The notes beneath the pieces are model-generated. The model was not told where the DNA came from. It did not search any database and saw only the letters and a list, made by a program, of their open reading frames with translations. Below are positions 17,056-26,143 of a stretch of 51,641 nt of DNA, piece after piece (positions within the stretch are counted from its first letter, which is position 1; the number at the start of each line of letters is the position of its first letter). The translations under genes and the position numbers were made by a program. This DNA is from CAIKOD01 sp035505975 (GTDB lineage Archaea > Halobacteriota > Methanomicrobia > Methanomicrobiales > Methanospirillaceae): positions 1-51,641 of the forward strand of contig DATJQJ010000009.1 in NCBI GenBank assembly GCA_035505975.1, in the 5' to 3' direction.

Positions 17056-17512
17056 GTGCATTTACATGAAGATATAGAAATTGTGCATACAGGGCTTGGC
17101 GGAAAGGACCGGGGGATTAGACGATTAACGTTCGCACTGGTAATCTGTGCCGGGATAGCCTTGGCTACGGTAACGGTATGGGGCGGTGCCCTGCATGGAG
17201 TCCCGCCAGGCGGTGACGTATTCATCGGTGAAGAACACCTCAATTTGACGAGGGTCCCTTCAGGCACCGGTCTTTCCTGGTACGACGGTCCGCAGGCAGT
17301 GGGACGGAGTGCCCCGGCAGCGACAATAATTGTTGCAAACGCGAAGGATTTCTACGTGTCGCCGTCCGACTTCGACAACTCCAACCACGGGTGACAAGAC
17401 TCCGACCTCGGTTGCCAGGCCGACGGCCCAGCCTGGATTCGGGAGAGCAGCTGCGGTTGCGGGATTCGGGACTGGCGGATTGATCATAGCATGGAGACGT
17501 CGGAAAAAATAA
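17056..17512 (+). pseudogene. Truncated DUF3821-like surface protein with PGF-CTERM-like tail, frameshifted
   Basis: Frame one has a signal peptide (RRLTFALVICAGIALATVTV) and the start of a DUF3821 domain: VPPGGDVFIGEEHLNLTRV, LSWYDG and FYVSPSDFD, then stops at 17394. The frame one base over continues with a Thr/Pro-rich linker (TTPTTGDKTPTS) and a tail QPGFGRAAAVAGFG followed by a short hydrophobic helix and RRRKK, ending at 17512. That tail is a good match to a PGF-CTERM archaeosortase sorting signal. The head and tail of a large surface protein thus meet in different frames at about 17375-17395, with the middle missing. It is a deletion remnant; start unclear (GTG at 17056 or later). Confidence 0.75.
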
Positions 17513-17779
17513 GTCTGGTATTGGAGTAACTGGTGTCGAAAGGGGGACTAGTCTTCATCATATCGGTTCAAATGAATGAGACCTGACACAATTATCCCAT
17601 CTAGTCCCCAGGGTATGTCAATGATCAGACGGGCCGGTAATTTCATTTTCCTGTTAACCAATCTGCCTGATTGTTGTATTCCATTGGAACGACAGGAATC
17701 CTGAACCGAATTGAATATCTTCTTCACTTCTCATTTCAATTTAGATATGAAATCCTGGTATTTAGTCATTTTTTTATCT
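17513..17779. other. Intergenic
   Basis: AT-rich DNA between the broken surface-protein gene and the convergent regulator. No gene seen. Confidence 0.4.
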
Positions 17780-18904
17780 TCACAATTCATCATAAATCAT
17801 GATTACTCCGTAGCCTTTTGCTATTAGCGGAATTGCAGTGACTCTTATCCAGGTGATTGTCCCATCTTTTTTCACGACGCCTGCAATGTCGTTATATGCT
17901 ATTTGATTTTCTTTTAGCGCTCTTACACTTGCGAATTCTTCTGCGGGCATCGGAGAACCATCTGACCGGACCATATTCCATTCTGTACTATCTATCTTTC
18001 TCTTTTCCTGTTCTTCCCTTGATAATCCCAATAAATCTTCAGCTTTTTTATTGCACTCAATAATATTGCCATATAAATCTGAAATTGTTATACCTTGAGG
18101 GAATAAATCAAGGAGTATCTGATATTTTTTTAGAATTACGCTACACTCCCGTTCTGCTTTTTTCCTCTGACTGATATCACGGATATTGCATTGGATAACT
18201 TTTGAATGATCCAGTACGTATGAATTGCAAACAAACTCTACTTCGATACTTCCATCCCTTGTAATTTTTAAGGGCAGATTATCATACCTGATATATCCAT
18301 CCCTTTGCAAAATTTTGAAGGTATTTTGCGAGAGTTCGATGTCTTTGATAAGCCCAATTTCGAAAAGGTGTTTACCAACAAGTTCTTCAAGAGTATTTCC
18401 CGTTAAATTCAGCACATATGGGTTCGCATCAATAATTTTACCGTCTTCATCAAGAATAAGAATGCCATCCTGCGCTGATTCGAACAATCTCCTGTAACGT
18501 AATTCTGATTCCTTGATTTTATTTTCTAATTGCGTCATATCGACAGATTTCCGGATTTTGTGACCGAGTTCGATAAACTGTGATTTGGGGTCACCTCCCT
18601 TTTGTATGTAAGAATTAGCACCATTCTCGAATGCCTGAATTACGACTTCTTCCCGACCTTTTCCGGTGAATATGATAAATGGAACTGTTTGATGATTTTG
18701 TCTGATAGTCTTTAGAAATTCAATTCCATCCATTTCTGGCATCATGTAGTCCGAAACGATTGCATCGAACTGCATTGTTTTCAATAGTTCAAGTGCCTTG
18801 ATAGCAGAATCTGTTGTTTTTACGTCAAATCCACCTTTCTCTAAAAAAATCTTGCCTAAATCAAGCAAAGGACGTTCATCATCCACATAAAGAACTGAAG
18901 TCAT
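17780..18904 (-). CDS. REC-PAS-PAS signalling protein
   Basis: A 374-residue protein. Residues 1-120 are a receiver domain with the acidic pair in LYVDDE, phosphoacceptor in IVSDYMMPEMDG (about Asp54), Thr in FIIFTGKG and Lys in YIQKGG. Two PAS domains follow, about 135-255 (YRRLFESAQDGILILDEDG ... IRDISQRKKA) and 265-374 (ILLDLFPQGITISDLYGNI). It ends with the second PAS and has no kinase or other output domain. The third base usage and AT content are clearly unlike the flanking genes. It could be a phosphorylated adaptor, or the 5' part of a hybrid kinase that lost its 3' end. Confidence 0.88.
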   Translation of the reverse strand: MTSVLYVDDERPLLDLGKIFLEKGGFDVKTTDSAIKALELLKTMQFDAIVSDYMMPEMDGIEFLKTIRQNHQTVPFIIFTGKGREEVVIQAFENGANSYIQKGGDPKSQFIELGHKIRKSVDMTQLENKIKESELRYRRLFESAQDGILILDEDGKIIDANPYVLNLTGNTLEELVGKHLFEIGLIKDIELSQNTFKILQRDGYIRYDNLPLKITRDGSIEVEFVCNSYVLDHSKVIQCNIRDISQRKKAERECSVILKKYQILLDLFPQGITISDLYGNIIECNKKAEDLLGLSREEQEKRKIDSTEWNMVRSDGSPMPAEEFASVRALKENQIAYNDIAGVVKKDGTITWIRVTAIPLIAKGYGVIMIYDEL

Positions 18905-19222
18905 ATTCTATCTCCATATCCCAATGTGCGACATATGCTTCCACATGTCATTTAATAATATTTTGTATTATGATAAAAGTGCGAATATCGGCCAGATATA
19001 TTTGATCCGATGTCATATTATCAGATGTTTATTTGTCCTCGAATGCCCTGCCTTTTTATACCCCCAAAGCCTCGTGGACCATAAATGGGATCGAATGACA
19101 AATATTATCCCCGGATAATGGCATTAAAAACATTAATAAGGTCTTTTGAGGCCATAAGGTAGAACGTGCTACATACCCCGAGAGACTTTAAAATTTCTTT
19201 GCCTATAAACACTGAAATACTA

Positions 19223-19306
19223 TTAATTTATTATCCGCAACATTCCGCAGGGTACCGCAATTTCAAATCTTGCCCCTTCACCCGGTTTACCCGCTGCTAT
19301 CTCTTC
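19223..19306 (-). pseudogene. Histidine kinase C-terminal remnant
   Basis: An open stretch of 27 codons ends GEGARFEIAVPCGMLRIIN, matching the final strand of a histidine kinase ATPase domain (G-x-G-x-x-F-x-I-x-V-P). A stop codon lies right upstream, so only the tail survives. It is on the same strand as the REC-PAS-PAS gene and may be from the lost partner kinase. Confidence 0.6.
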
Positions 19307-19343
19307 TTAAATCATTTTTTTTAATTTTACTTTCACTCCGTGA

Positions 19344-19535
19344 TTACCAGCAATATGGGTTGACGAGAAGAACCAATTTTATGGATATTCCACATGGATC
19401 TACAATAGTGTGAATCAAAATTGGGATAAGATGACCCCGACAACAACAATCCAACCGCTGGTAAAACAGATCCCCAAGGTTGAGCACGACGGTATTATCA
19501 CAATGTCTGACTACCCGGTGGAGATCTCGCTATAA
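19344..19535 (+). pseudogene. Unidentified gene fragment
   Basis: A 63-codon open stretch without a convincing start, ending KVEHDGIITMSDYPVEISL. The end loosely recalls the C-terminal half of HxlR regulators (LEADGIV...YP..VEYSL), and it overlaps head-to-head the truncated HxlR fragment on the other strand. This likeness is weak and may be chance. Confidence 0.3.
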
Positions 19536-19642
19536 CGCTGTCTCCCGCCCTTTAATGCAATAACCATCAGCAGTTTCCACCTCCCATCAATCACATTAAG
19601 TGCAGCCTCAGTCCATCGCCAAAAATCCTTGTTCTTCGACAT
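19511..19642 (-). pseudogene. Truncated HxlR-family winged-helix regulator
   Basis: A 43-codon reading frame from an ATG at 19642 reads TEAALNVIDGRWKLLMVIAL then KGGRQRYSEI and stops. This is the HxlR start (the usual form is EAALDVIGGKWKLLIL..L..GP.RFSEL), of a family normally about 110 residues long. The rest of the wHTH and the C-terminus are gone. It is divergent from the ABC exporter at 19875, a common arrangement for local regulators, so the exporter may have lost its repressor. Confidence 0.65.
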
Positions 19643-19743
19643 CACAGTCACTATATTTTTTGTTAGCACAGTCTAAAATTGTTAATATCTGCTATAAATT
19701 GACATACCCCGGATATTTGCGGGGCACGCGGGGAACGGCCGCG

Positions 19744-19896
19744 ATGCGGTCGGCCGATTTTATGAAGAAGAAGGCATTAAAAATACTCGAAAAATGGATT
19801 CCCGGGAAAATGAAAAGGAAGACTATAAGAATATTTGAAGAGTGTATAGAAAATTTAAATGGGACAACCGTACCATGCCCGTCGCAATACACATAG
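19744..19896 (+). CDS. Small basic ORF overlapping the ABC transporter start
   Basis: A 50-residue, lysine-rich frame (MRSADFMKKKALKILEKWIPG...) ends 22 bases inside the ABC ATPase gene. It resembles nothing I can name. It could be a leader peptide coupled to the transporter, or chance. Confidence 0.25.
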   Translation: MRSADFMKKKALKILEKWIPGKMKRKTIRIFEECIENLNGTTVPCPSQYT

Positions 19897-20870
19897 ATCA
19901 GCTGACAAAACGTTTTAACGGCCTTGTGGCGGTAGATAACGTTTCATTTGATATAGAACACGGGGAGATCTTTGGACTCCTCGGGCCAAATGGAGCCGGC
20001 AAAACGACGATACTATCGATGCTCGCCACTATGCTGAAACCAACGTCAGGGTCTGCCACCGTGAATGGAAAAGATATCGAACGTGAACAGGACGGTGTCA
20101 GGAAGTCAATAGGAATTGTTTTCCAGACCCAGAGCCTCGACGATGAGCTGACCGCATGGGAAAATATGGATTTTCACGGCCGTCTGTACCAGATCCCATC
20201 CGAACAGAGGAATCAGAGAATTACTGAACTCCTGGGACTTGTAGAGCTTACAGACAGAAAGGATGATTTCGTCAAGACATTTTCCGGAGGGATGCGAAGG
20301 CGTCTCGAGATCGCGAGGGGGCTGCTCCACCATCCCGTCGTCCTCTTCCTCGACGAGCCAACCCTTGGTCTCGATCCCCAGACCCGAAACCACCTCTGGC
20401 AGTACATCGCGACCCTCGCCCGTGAGAAGGGGATTACGATCATTCTTACCACGCATTACATGGAAGAAGCGGACCACCTCTGCAACCGGGTCGCCATTAT
20501 CGACCACGGGAAGGTCATTGCCCTCGATACGCCAAGGAACCTGAAAGATGGAATCGGTGGGGATGTAGTAACTATCCGGTCCCCGAAGCCGGAAGCGATT
20601 GCCGAGGCATTGAAAGAGTCATGGGTATCCCATATGGAGCAACAAAACGGGGAGGTAACCATCAGCCTTCAGAATGCCGAACTTCATGTCAGCGCTATTG
20701 TAACGTTGTTGAACGAAAAACGGATACCGATCGATTCCCTTGCAATTAACAAACCGACACTTGAGGATGTATTCCTCTCGTTTACCGGCAGGACAATCCG
20801 CGAACAGGAGGCGGATACCAAGGGGAATATGCAGAACATGCAGATCTATGAGAGGATGAGGCATCGATGA
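19875..20870 (+). CDS. ABC-2 transporter ATP-binding protein (DrrA-like)
   Basis: A 331-residue ABC ATPase of the DrrA/CcmA daunorubicin-type group. Walker A GPNGAGKTT (about residues 38-46), Q-loop FQTQSLDDELT, signature FSGGMRRRLEIARG, Walker B VVLFLDEPTLGLDPQTR and H-switch TTHYMEEAD. The C-terminal 80 residues are the family's extra domain (PTLEDVFLSFTGR). ATG 19875 gives the normal N-terminus (MPVAIHIDQLTKRF). The stop overlaps the permease start as ATGA, so the two are translationally coupled. The pair should export a hydrophobic compound or lipid. Confidence 0.94.
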   Translation: MPVAIHIDQLTKRFNGLVAVDNVSFDIEHGEIFGLLGPNGAGKTTILSMLATMLKPTSGSATVNGKDIEREQDGVRKSIGIVFQTQSLDDELTAWENMDFHGRLYQIPSEQRNQRITELLGLVELTDRKDDFVKTFSGGMRRRLEIARGLLHHPVVLFLDEPTLGLDPQTRNHLWQYIATLAREKGITIILTTHYMEEADHLCNRVAIIDHGKVIALDTPRNLKDGIGGDVVTIRSPKPEAIAEALKESWVSHMEQQNGEVTISLQNAELHVSAIVTLLNEKRIPIDSLAINKPTLEDVFLSFTGRTIREQEADTKGNMQNMQIYERMRHR

Positions 20871-21622
20871 TACTGGACGTTATCTATATCATCTGGTTAC
20901 GGACCATGAAGAGGTACCTCCGTTTGAAGAGTAGAATTATCGGGAGTGTAGGCATGCCTCTCTTCTTTCTGCTCTTCCTTGGTCTTGGTCTGAATTCCGT
21001 CGTAACCATACCCGGGCTTGGTCAGGACTATACACAGTTCATTATTCCGGGAATAGTTTGCTTCATGGTGGTGTACACATCCTTTCAATCGGGCATCCAG
21101 ATATTATGGGATAAACAATTCGGTTTCCTTAAAGAGATTCTTGTCGCCCCGGTTTCAAGGCTTGCAATCGTGGTTGGACAGACACTTGGCGGCGCAACAA
21201 CGGCGTTTCTGCAAGGTATCATCATCCTGGTGATATCACTTTTCATCGGGCTTCATATGGTAAACTTCATTGGTTTTCTCATTGCCTTCGGATTTATGGT
21301 ATTAATCGGCATCGCATTTACTGCATTCGGGATTGCGATCGCTTCGAGAATGGAAGACCCCACCGGGTACCAGTTCATCATGAGTTTTGTCGTTTTACCG
21401 ATATTCGGCCTTTCAGGGGCGTTATTTCCGATAAGCAGTCTTCCAGCGTGGATTGTTCCAGTTACCCTTTTTGATCCACTTACCTATGGTGTTGAAGGGA
21501 TCAGGTACGGATTAACAGGAATATCTCAGATCAACCCGATTTTATGCCTGGCAGTACTGGGTTTTTTCACGATAGTAATGACAGTATTGGGGGCATTCTT
21601 ATTCAGGAAGATGAATTATTAA
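20867..21622 (+). CDS. ABC-2 type permease
   Basis: A 251-residue membrane protein with six hydrophobic segments and the ABC-2 signature in its C-terminal half (FVVLPIFGLSGALFPISSLPAWI ... DPLTYGVEGIRYGLTG). It forms the membrane part of the exporter with the upstream ATPase, whose stop codon it overlaps by four bases. Confidence 0.93.
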   Translation: MILDVIYIIWLRTMKRYLRLKSRIIGSVGMPLFFLLFLGLGLNSVVTIPGLGQDYTQFIIPGIVCFMVVYTSFQSGIQILWDKQFGFLKEILVAPVSRLAIVVGQTLGGATTAFLQGIIILVISLFIGLHMVNFIGFLIAFGFMVLIGIAFTAFGIAIASRMEDPTGYQFIMSFVVLPIFGLSGALFPISSLPAWIVPVTLFDPLTYGVEGIRYGLTGISQINPILCLAVLGFFTIVMTVLGAFLFRKMNY

Positions 21623-21656
21623 AAAAGACGGAATTGAAGAAAAAAAATGGAGTTGA

Positions 21657-22346
21657 ATGATTATGGAGATAGTGCCGGGAATTCACCAGGTCGATGGTGT
21701 AAATGCCAATTGTTTTATTATTGTTCGGGACGGATTGACACTTATCGATACGGGAATGCCCCGAAATAGCGCAAAAATAGTAACATATATTCAGGATGTT
21801 CTTAAACGCAAACCTTCTGAAATCAATACCATCGTCCTGACCCACTTCCATGTCGATCACGTGGGCAATGCTTACGATCTCAAAAAGCTTAGCGGTGCGA
21901 AGGTTGCCATTCATGAAGCGGATGCTGACTACCTTGCCGGTAGAAAATCCCAGCCTCTACCGAGAGGCGGTATGGGAATGATCACGGGAATAATATTTAA
22001 AGTCCTCCTTGGCTTGTTTTTCAGATCTAAGCCTGTTGAACCGGATATAAAGCTCCGCGATCGTTATATTGTCGCTGGTCTCACCACCATTCATGCACCA
22101 GGACATACCCCGGGGAGTATTTGTCTTTTTGATCCGGCATCAAAAATTCTGTTTGTAGGGGATCTATTGAAGTTTAACGGCATTAATATCGGAATGGGAC
22201 CTCTTGCATTTGACACAGGTGAGGTACAACAATCAATCAATAAAATCGCGGTAATTGATTTTGATATCATGCTGCCCGGACATGGAGTAACTCTTAGGCC
22301 CGATGCATCGATAAAGGTCCGGGAGTTCGCAAAGTCATTACTCTGA
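21657..22346 (+). CDS. MBL-fold metallo-hydrolase
   Basis: A 229-residue metallo-beta-lactamase-fold hydrolase. Metal ligands: HFHVDH (His63, His65, Asp67, His68), later HAPGHTPGS, the Asp in FVGDLL and the His in MLPGHG. The fold starts VNANCFIIVRDGLTLIDTG. This looks like the glyoxalase II-like subgroup; the substrate is unknown. Start ATG 21657 or the next in-frame ATG two codons on. It is 34 bp after the permease and may share its transcript. Confidence 0.9.
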   Translation: MIMEIVPGIHQVDGVNANCFIIVRDGLTLIDTGMPRNSAKIVTYIQDVLKRKPSEINTIVLTHFHVDHVGNAYDLKKLSGAKVAIHEADADYLAGRKSQPLPRGGMGMITGIIFKVLLGLFFRSKPVEPDIKLRDRYIVAGLTTIHAPGHTPGSICLFDPASKILFVGDLLKFNGINIGMGPLAFDTGEVQQSINKIAVIDFDIMLPGHGVTLRPDASIKVREFAKSLL

Positions 22347-22481
22347 GTTCGAAAAGTTGCAATCTGGAAATTTCATTAAATTTTGTTTTCCCATTTTTAA
22401 CAGTTCAAAGGTGTATTATTTAAAATAAATCATTCATGCTGAACCAAAAAAATGAGAGTAGAATTTCTACTAAAACGTTAA

Positions 22482-22553
22482 CGCCCCGGCCGGGACTTGA
22501 ACCCGGGTCAAAAGCTCCGCAGGCTTCTAGGATGTCCACTACCCTACCGGGAC
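22482..22553 (-). tRNA. tRNA-Arg (anticodon GCG)
   Basis: On the minus strand GTCCCGG pairs with CCGGGGC to form the acceptor stem. The T-arm is CCGGG-TTCAAGT-CCCGG; the anticodon stem is GAAGC/GCTTT with loop CTGCGGA, giving anticodon GCG, which reads CGC. No CCA is encoded and no intron is present. Confidence 0.92.
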
Positions 22554-22726
22554 ACGAGCGTATCAGATGATGATCTGACTTATTTACTTCGCTGCAATGG
22601 CTTAAAAATATGTGCATCCGGAGAGAACCCCTTCGCTGCAACACCTTATTAATCCCGAAACTAAAGGTTACGTGAACAATGGCATGACGGGGATCGTCAT
22701 CGCCCGGGTTCGGGAAGGCATCCTCA

Positions 22727-23062
22727 ATGGATGAAAATGAAGGCCAGATGAAACAATTATTTGTATTCGAGAGACAGGCCCGAAGGGTCGAGCTCCTAGT
22801 CCGTATCTTCTATTCGATCGCCATTGCCATCGTGATGTTCGTGTACGGACTGATCGCCGGTATCCTGATGATTATCCAGTGGTTCGTAATCCTGATACTC
22901 GGCAGGCGGAACGAAGGGCTTTCGGACTTTATCAAAGGCTACCTTGAATATCATGTCCACGTGCTCTCCTACACGTCGTGGATGACCGATGAAAGACCGG
23001 GGATCATGCCAAAAACGGTAAAGGTGTTCGCGGTCGTCATCCCTGAACAGGAGTCGAAGTAG
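22727..23062 (+). CDS. DUF4389 membrane protein
   Basis: A 111-residue protein. After a short polar start it has one long hydrophobic region (about residues 25-60, IFYSIAIAIVMFVYG then LIAGILMIIQWFVILIL) and the DUF4389 signature FVILILGRRNEGLSDF and YHVHVLSYTSWMTDERP. Function unknown; inner-face tail probably cytoplasmic. Family length is normal for the one-domain form. No operon partner. Confidence 0.85.
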   Translation: MDENEGQMKQLFVFERQARRVELLVRIFYSIAIAIVMFVYGLIAGILMIIQWFVILILGRRNEGLSDFIKGYLEYHVHVLSYTSWMTDERPGIMPKTVKVFAVVIPEQESK

Positions 23063-23649
23063 CCTCATTCGAACATTCTTTTTTCACAGGCGATTTTACA
23101 AACCCGGTGAACCTGGTTTACCTCTGGAACAGTAACATTCCTGTCATTAAATTTATTGATAATTGGATTATTTTCGAATTCCTGGTTTCGCAAATTGATT
23201 TGGTGTAATTCAAAACTTCGAAAGGATGGGTTTCACCCCCTCAGTGCCCCCAGGCAGGATAGCCGGTGGACAGGGTTGATTTTTGGAAGAGAAATTTATC
23301 ACCTGCCGGTCGAGTGGATGAGGAAGGTGTTGGGTGGCCCCTGTGCAGTCCCTGGTCCAACCTGGGTCGCACAGCGGTGGGGGCAGAGCCATGGGAGCGT
23401 CATGGCATAGGCGTTTTACTGGTAGTATTGGATACTAATTCGAAATATCAAAGGCAAAATAAAAAAATGACACCGATTCTGCTGGATCTAAACTTTTTTT
23501 TGATCGCTGGATTTTAGATGATACGAGATTTTTCTCCGCACATCACGGCGATACATCTGTTGCGGTCGTTCGATGGCCATTCCCTAATCCATAAGCCGAA
23601 AATAAATGCACCTATATAGGATTATTCCAATAGTTTACGAACCAAAATA
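23063..23649. other. Intergenic with a structured core
   Basis: 587 bases without a supported gene. The flanks are AT-rich; the middle is GC-rich and holds the inverted repeats described as a candidate RNA at 23245-23406. Confidence 0.5.
23245..23406 (+). ncRNA. Candidate structured RNA
   Basis: A GC-rich island in AT-rich noncoding DNA folds into nested perfect stems: TGCCCCCA (23245-23252) with TGGGGGCA (23378-23385); inside, CACCT/AGGTG (23300-23304 with 23325-23329) and CTGTGC/GCACAG (23341-23346 with 23369-23374); and after it GCCATG/CATGGC (23388-23406). I see no RNase P or SRP RNA motif. Strand is unknown; + is given because polX follows on +. Confidence 0.4.
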
Positions 23650-25359
23650 ATGGAGGGGGTCGTGCACACGGAAGTCCTGAACCGGGAGATCGCGGAGAAA
23701 CTCAGCCTGATCGGCCAGCTTCTCGAGATCACCGACGATAACGTCTTCAAGATCCGTGCATTTTACAAGGCTGCCGAGACGCTGGACCGCATGGCCGGAC
23801 CTGCCGCCGGCATGACCGAGGAGGAACTCGTGCAGGTCCCCGGGATCGGGAAAGCGATCGCAAAGAAGGTCAGGGACATCGTCGAGACCGGAACGTGCGC
23901 CGAGCTTGAAGAACTAAAGGCAAAGGTCCCGCCTGCATTGATCGAGCTGCTGAATCTCGAAGGTGTCGGGCCTAAGACGGTGGCGACGCTCTGGAAGAAG
24001 ATGAATATCCAGAGTATCGAAGACCTCGAGAAAGCCGCCAGGGGAAGGCGGATACGGGCTGTGAAGGGGTTTGGGGAGAAGAAAGAGGCGGCAATCCTCG
24101 ATGCGATCGCCCTCTACCGCTCGGCCGGGGGACGGATGAACCGCCTTGAGGCCGAGGCGGTCGTTGCGAGGGTGACCGAAGTCCTCACACCAGGCACCTG
24201 GGAAGTCGCCGGGAGTTACCGCCGGGGAAAAAGTACCGTTGGCGACATCGATATCGTCTCGCGGGAGACCCCTTTCGCGGTGAACCCAAGGCTCCGGAAG
24301 GTCGCCGACGAAGTGATCGACGAAGGGGACCGGCGGACGTCGGTGAGGGTGCTCGGGCAGCGCGTGGACATCAGGTTTGCAAAAGATCGGCAGTTCGGCT
24401 CCATGCTCATCTACCTGACGGGTTCGAAGGACTTCAACATCAGGCTTCGTGAGATCGCGATCTCGAAAGGGCTCAAGATCAACGAGTACGGCATCGAAGA
24501 ACGGGTCGACACGAACCTCCACGAATTCCCGACAGAGGAAGAGATGTTACGGTACCTCGGCCTCGATTACATCACCCCGGAGCTCCGGGAAAACCAGGGG
24601 GAGATCGAGCTCGCAATGGGCGGGCACCTCCCGAATCTCGTCACCCTGGCCGATATCAAAGGCGACCTGCACGTCCATACCAACTGGAGCGACGGTTTCC
24701 TTACGATAGCCGATCTTGCGAAGAGGGGGGAAGAGCTCGGGTACGAATACCTGCTCTGCTCAGACCATTCGGCGAGCCTTGGGATCACCCATGGGCTCGA
24801 CGAGGAAAAACTGAAGGACCAGGGCCACGAGATCGAGCTCGTCAACCGGAACGGTTCGGCCTGTACCATCCTCCACGGGATCGAGGTCGATATCCTTTCG
24901 AACGGAAAGCTGGGGCTGCCCGACCAGGCGCTCGCAGACCTCGACGTGGTGCTCGCATCGGTCCATTCCGGCCTCAAAGAAGACCGGGACACGATTTCGC
25001 GACGGGTGATCGGGGCAATGGAGAACGAACATGTCGATATCGTCGGCCACCCGACCGGTCGCATCATCGGCAAAAGGCCTGGGTTCGAGATCGATATGCC
25101 AAGGATCATCGATGTTGCAGCGACCACGGGAACCGCTCTCGAATGCAATGCATCGCCCTGGCGTCTCGATATCGACGATATGTACGTGAAACCGGCACGG
25201 GACCGGGGAGCGCTCATCTCGGTCGGGACCGACTCCCACCAGTACGACGAGTTCTCGTTCATGAGGTTCGGTGTCACCATCGCACGCCGTGGGTGGTGCG
25301 GACCGGGCGACCTCGTGAATACCCGGTCTCTTCGGGAGCTGCTCGCATGGGTATCATGA
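23650..25359 (+). CDS. polX: Family X DNA polymerase with PHP domain (PolX)
   Basis: A 569-residue bacterial/archaeal PolX. Order: HhH DNA-binding 8-kDa-like domain (residues about 10-130, VPGIGKAIAKK and LEGVGPKTV), palm with catalytic GDIDIVS (about 201) and VDIRF, and C-terminal PHP nuclease (DLHVHTNWSDG, DHSASLG, VHSGL, GHPTGR). It should fill short gaps and remove 3' ends in base-excision-type repair. The ATG at 23650 overlaps a GGAGGGGG tract which would be an ideal ribosome-binding site for the GTG at 23662 (VHTEVLNREIAEKL), so the true start may be that GTG. Confidence 0.94.
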   Translation: MEGVVHTEVLNREIAEKLSLIGQLLEITDDNVFKIRAFYKAAETLDRMAGPAAGMTEEELVQVPGIGKAIAKKVRDIVETGTCAELEELKAKVPPALIELLNLEGVGPKTVATLWKKMNIQSIEDLEKAARGRRIRAVKGFGEKKEAAILDAIALYRSAGGRMNRLEAEAVVARVTEVLTPGTWEVAGSYRRGKSTVGDIDIVSRETPFAVNPRLRKVADEVIDEGDRRTSVRVLGQRVDIRFAKDRQFGSMLIYLTGSKDFNIRLREIAISKGLKINEYGIEERVDTNLHEFPTEEEMLRYLGLDYITPELRENQGEIELAMGGHLPNLVTLADIKGDLHVHTNWSDGFLTIADLAKRGEELGYEYLLCSDHSASLGITHGLDEEKLKDQGHEIELVNRNGSACTILHGIEVDILSNGKLGLPDQALADLDVVLASVHSGLKEDRDTISRRVIGAMENEHVDIVGHPTGRIIGKRPGFEIDMPRIIDVAATTGTALECNASPWRLDIDDMYVKPARDRGALISVGTDSHQYDEFSFMRFGVTIARRGWCGPGDLVNTRSLRELLAWVS

Positions 25360-25484
25360 TGATTGGCACGGATATAACCGGTCCTGAGTTATTGCTCCGG
25401 ATAAGAAACGGCTTCGGTCTATGCAGGGGCCGGAATGATCTGCTATCGCCGGAACGAAACGCGTTATCGCGGGAGGATTGAACG

Positions 25485-26135
25485 GTGCTCTACTGGCTTT
25501 ATGAACGGATGCTGGAAAGACAACTCACCATGCTTCCCAGGAATATCTGTATCATGATCTCGGGCGATGAGGTGATGGTTGCCCCAAAAAAGATCTGCGA
25601 CTGCACGCGATGGTGTATTGATATCTCATCGTCAGTCTCGAGAAGATACGGGGAGGCTTCCCAATCAGGAGAAAAGGACAACACGACAATAGAGGGACTT
25701 ACCTATCATATCAGCACGAAAGACCCTCTTTCACTCGGAGAATTCCTCCCTGCGATGCGTGATATCGCGGATATTGCGGAACTGACGCTCCTTTACGGCG
25801 ATTTCGTCGAGAAGGCGGGAACGGGAATGCACGTCACGATCGCGATCGGGAAAAGCGGTCGAGAAGAGATTACCAACGGTATCCGCCAGATGGCGTGCGA
25901 ACGGGTCCGGCCTTCCCGGGTCGACGAGACCATGCTCGAGTCCTATTTAACCTTCAAATATACACCCGATTTCGTCATCAAGACCGGTGGTGACCACCTG
26001 ACCGATTTCCTGATCTGGCAGTCAGTATATTCGGAGCTCTTCTTCTCCGACGTCAACTGGCGTTACATGAGAAAAGTGGACTTTCTCAGGGCCCTTCGGG
26101 ATTACCAGTCCAGGGTCCGCCGTTTCGGGCGTTAA
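25485..26135 (+). CDS. Degenerate cis-prenyltransferase homologue, probably non-catalytic
   Basis: A 216-residue protein with the fold signature of undecaprenyl diphosphate synthase at both ends. The first motif, normally IAIIxDGNxRxA, reads ICIMISGDEVMVA: the catalytic Asp is Ser26 and the following Asn/Arg are gone. The C-terminal motif, normally RTGGExRxSNF, reads KTGGDHLTDFLIWQS, one residue short and without the second Arg; then YSELFFSDVNW and RKVDFLRALRDYQSR keep the dimer end of the fold. The middle has lost the FSTENF motif. It resembles the NgBR-type partner of two-subunit cis-prenyltransferases. It is convergent with the complete enzyme next door, the two stops eight bases apart. 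Start GTG. Confidence 0.78.
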   Translation: MLYWLYERMLERQLTMLPRNICIMISGDEVMVAPKKICDCTRWCIDISSSVSRRYGEASQSGEKDNTTIEGLTYHISTKDPLSLGEFLPAMRDIADIAELTLLYGDFVEKAGTGMHVTIAIGKSGREEITNGIRQMACERVRPSRVDETMLESYLTFKYTPDFVIKTGGDHLTDFLIWQSVYSELFFSDVNWRYMRKVDFLRALRDYQSRVRRFGR

Positions 26136-26143
26136 ATCCTGTT

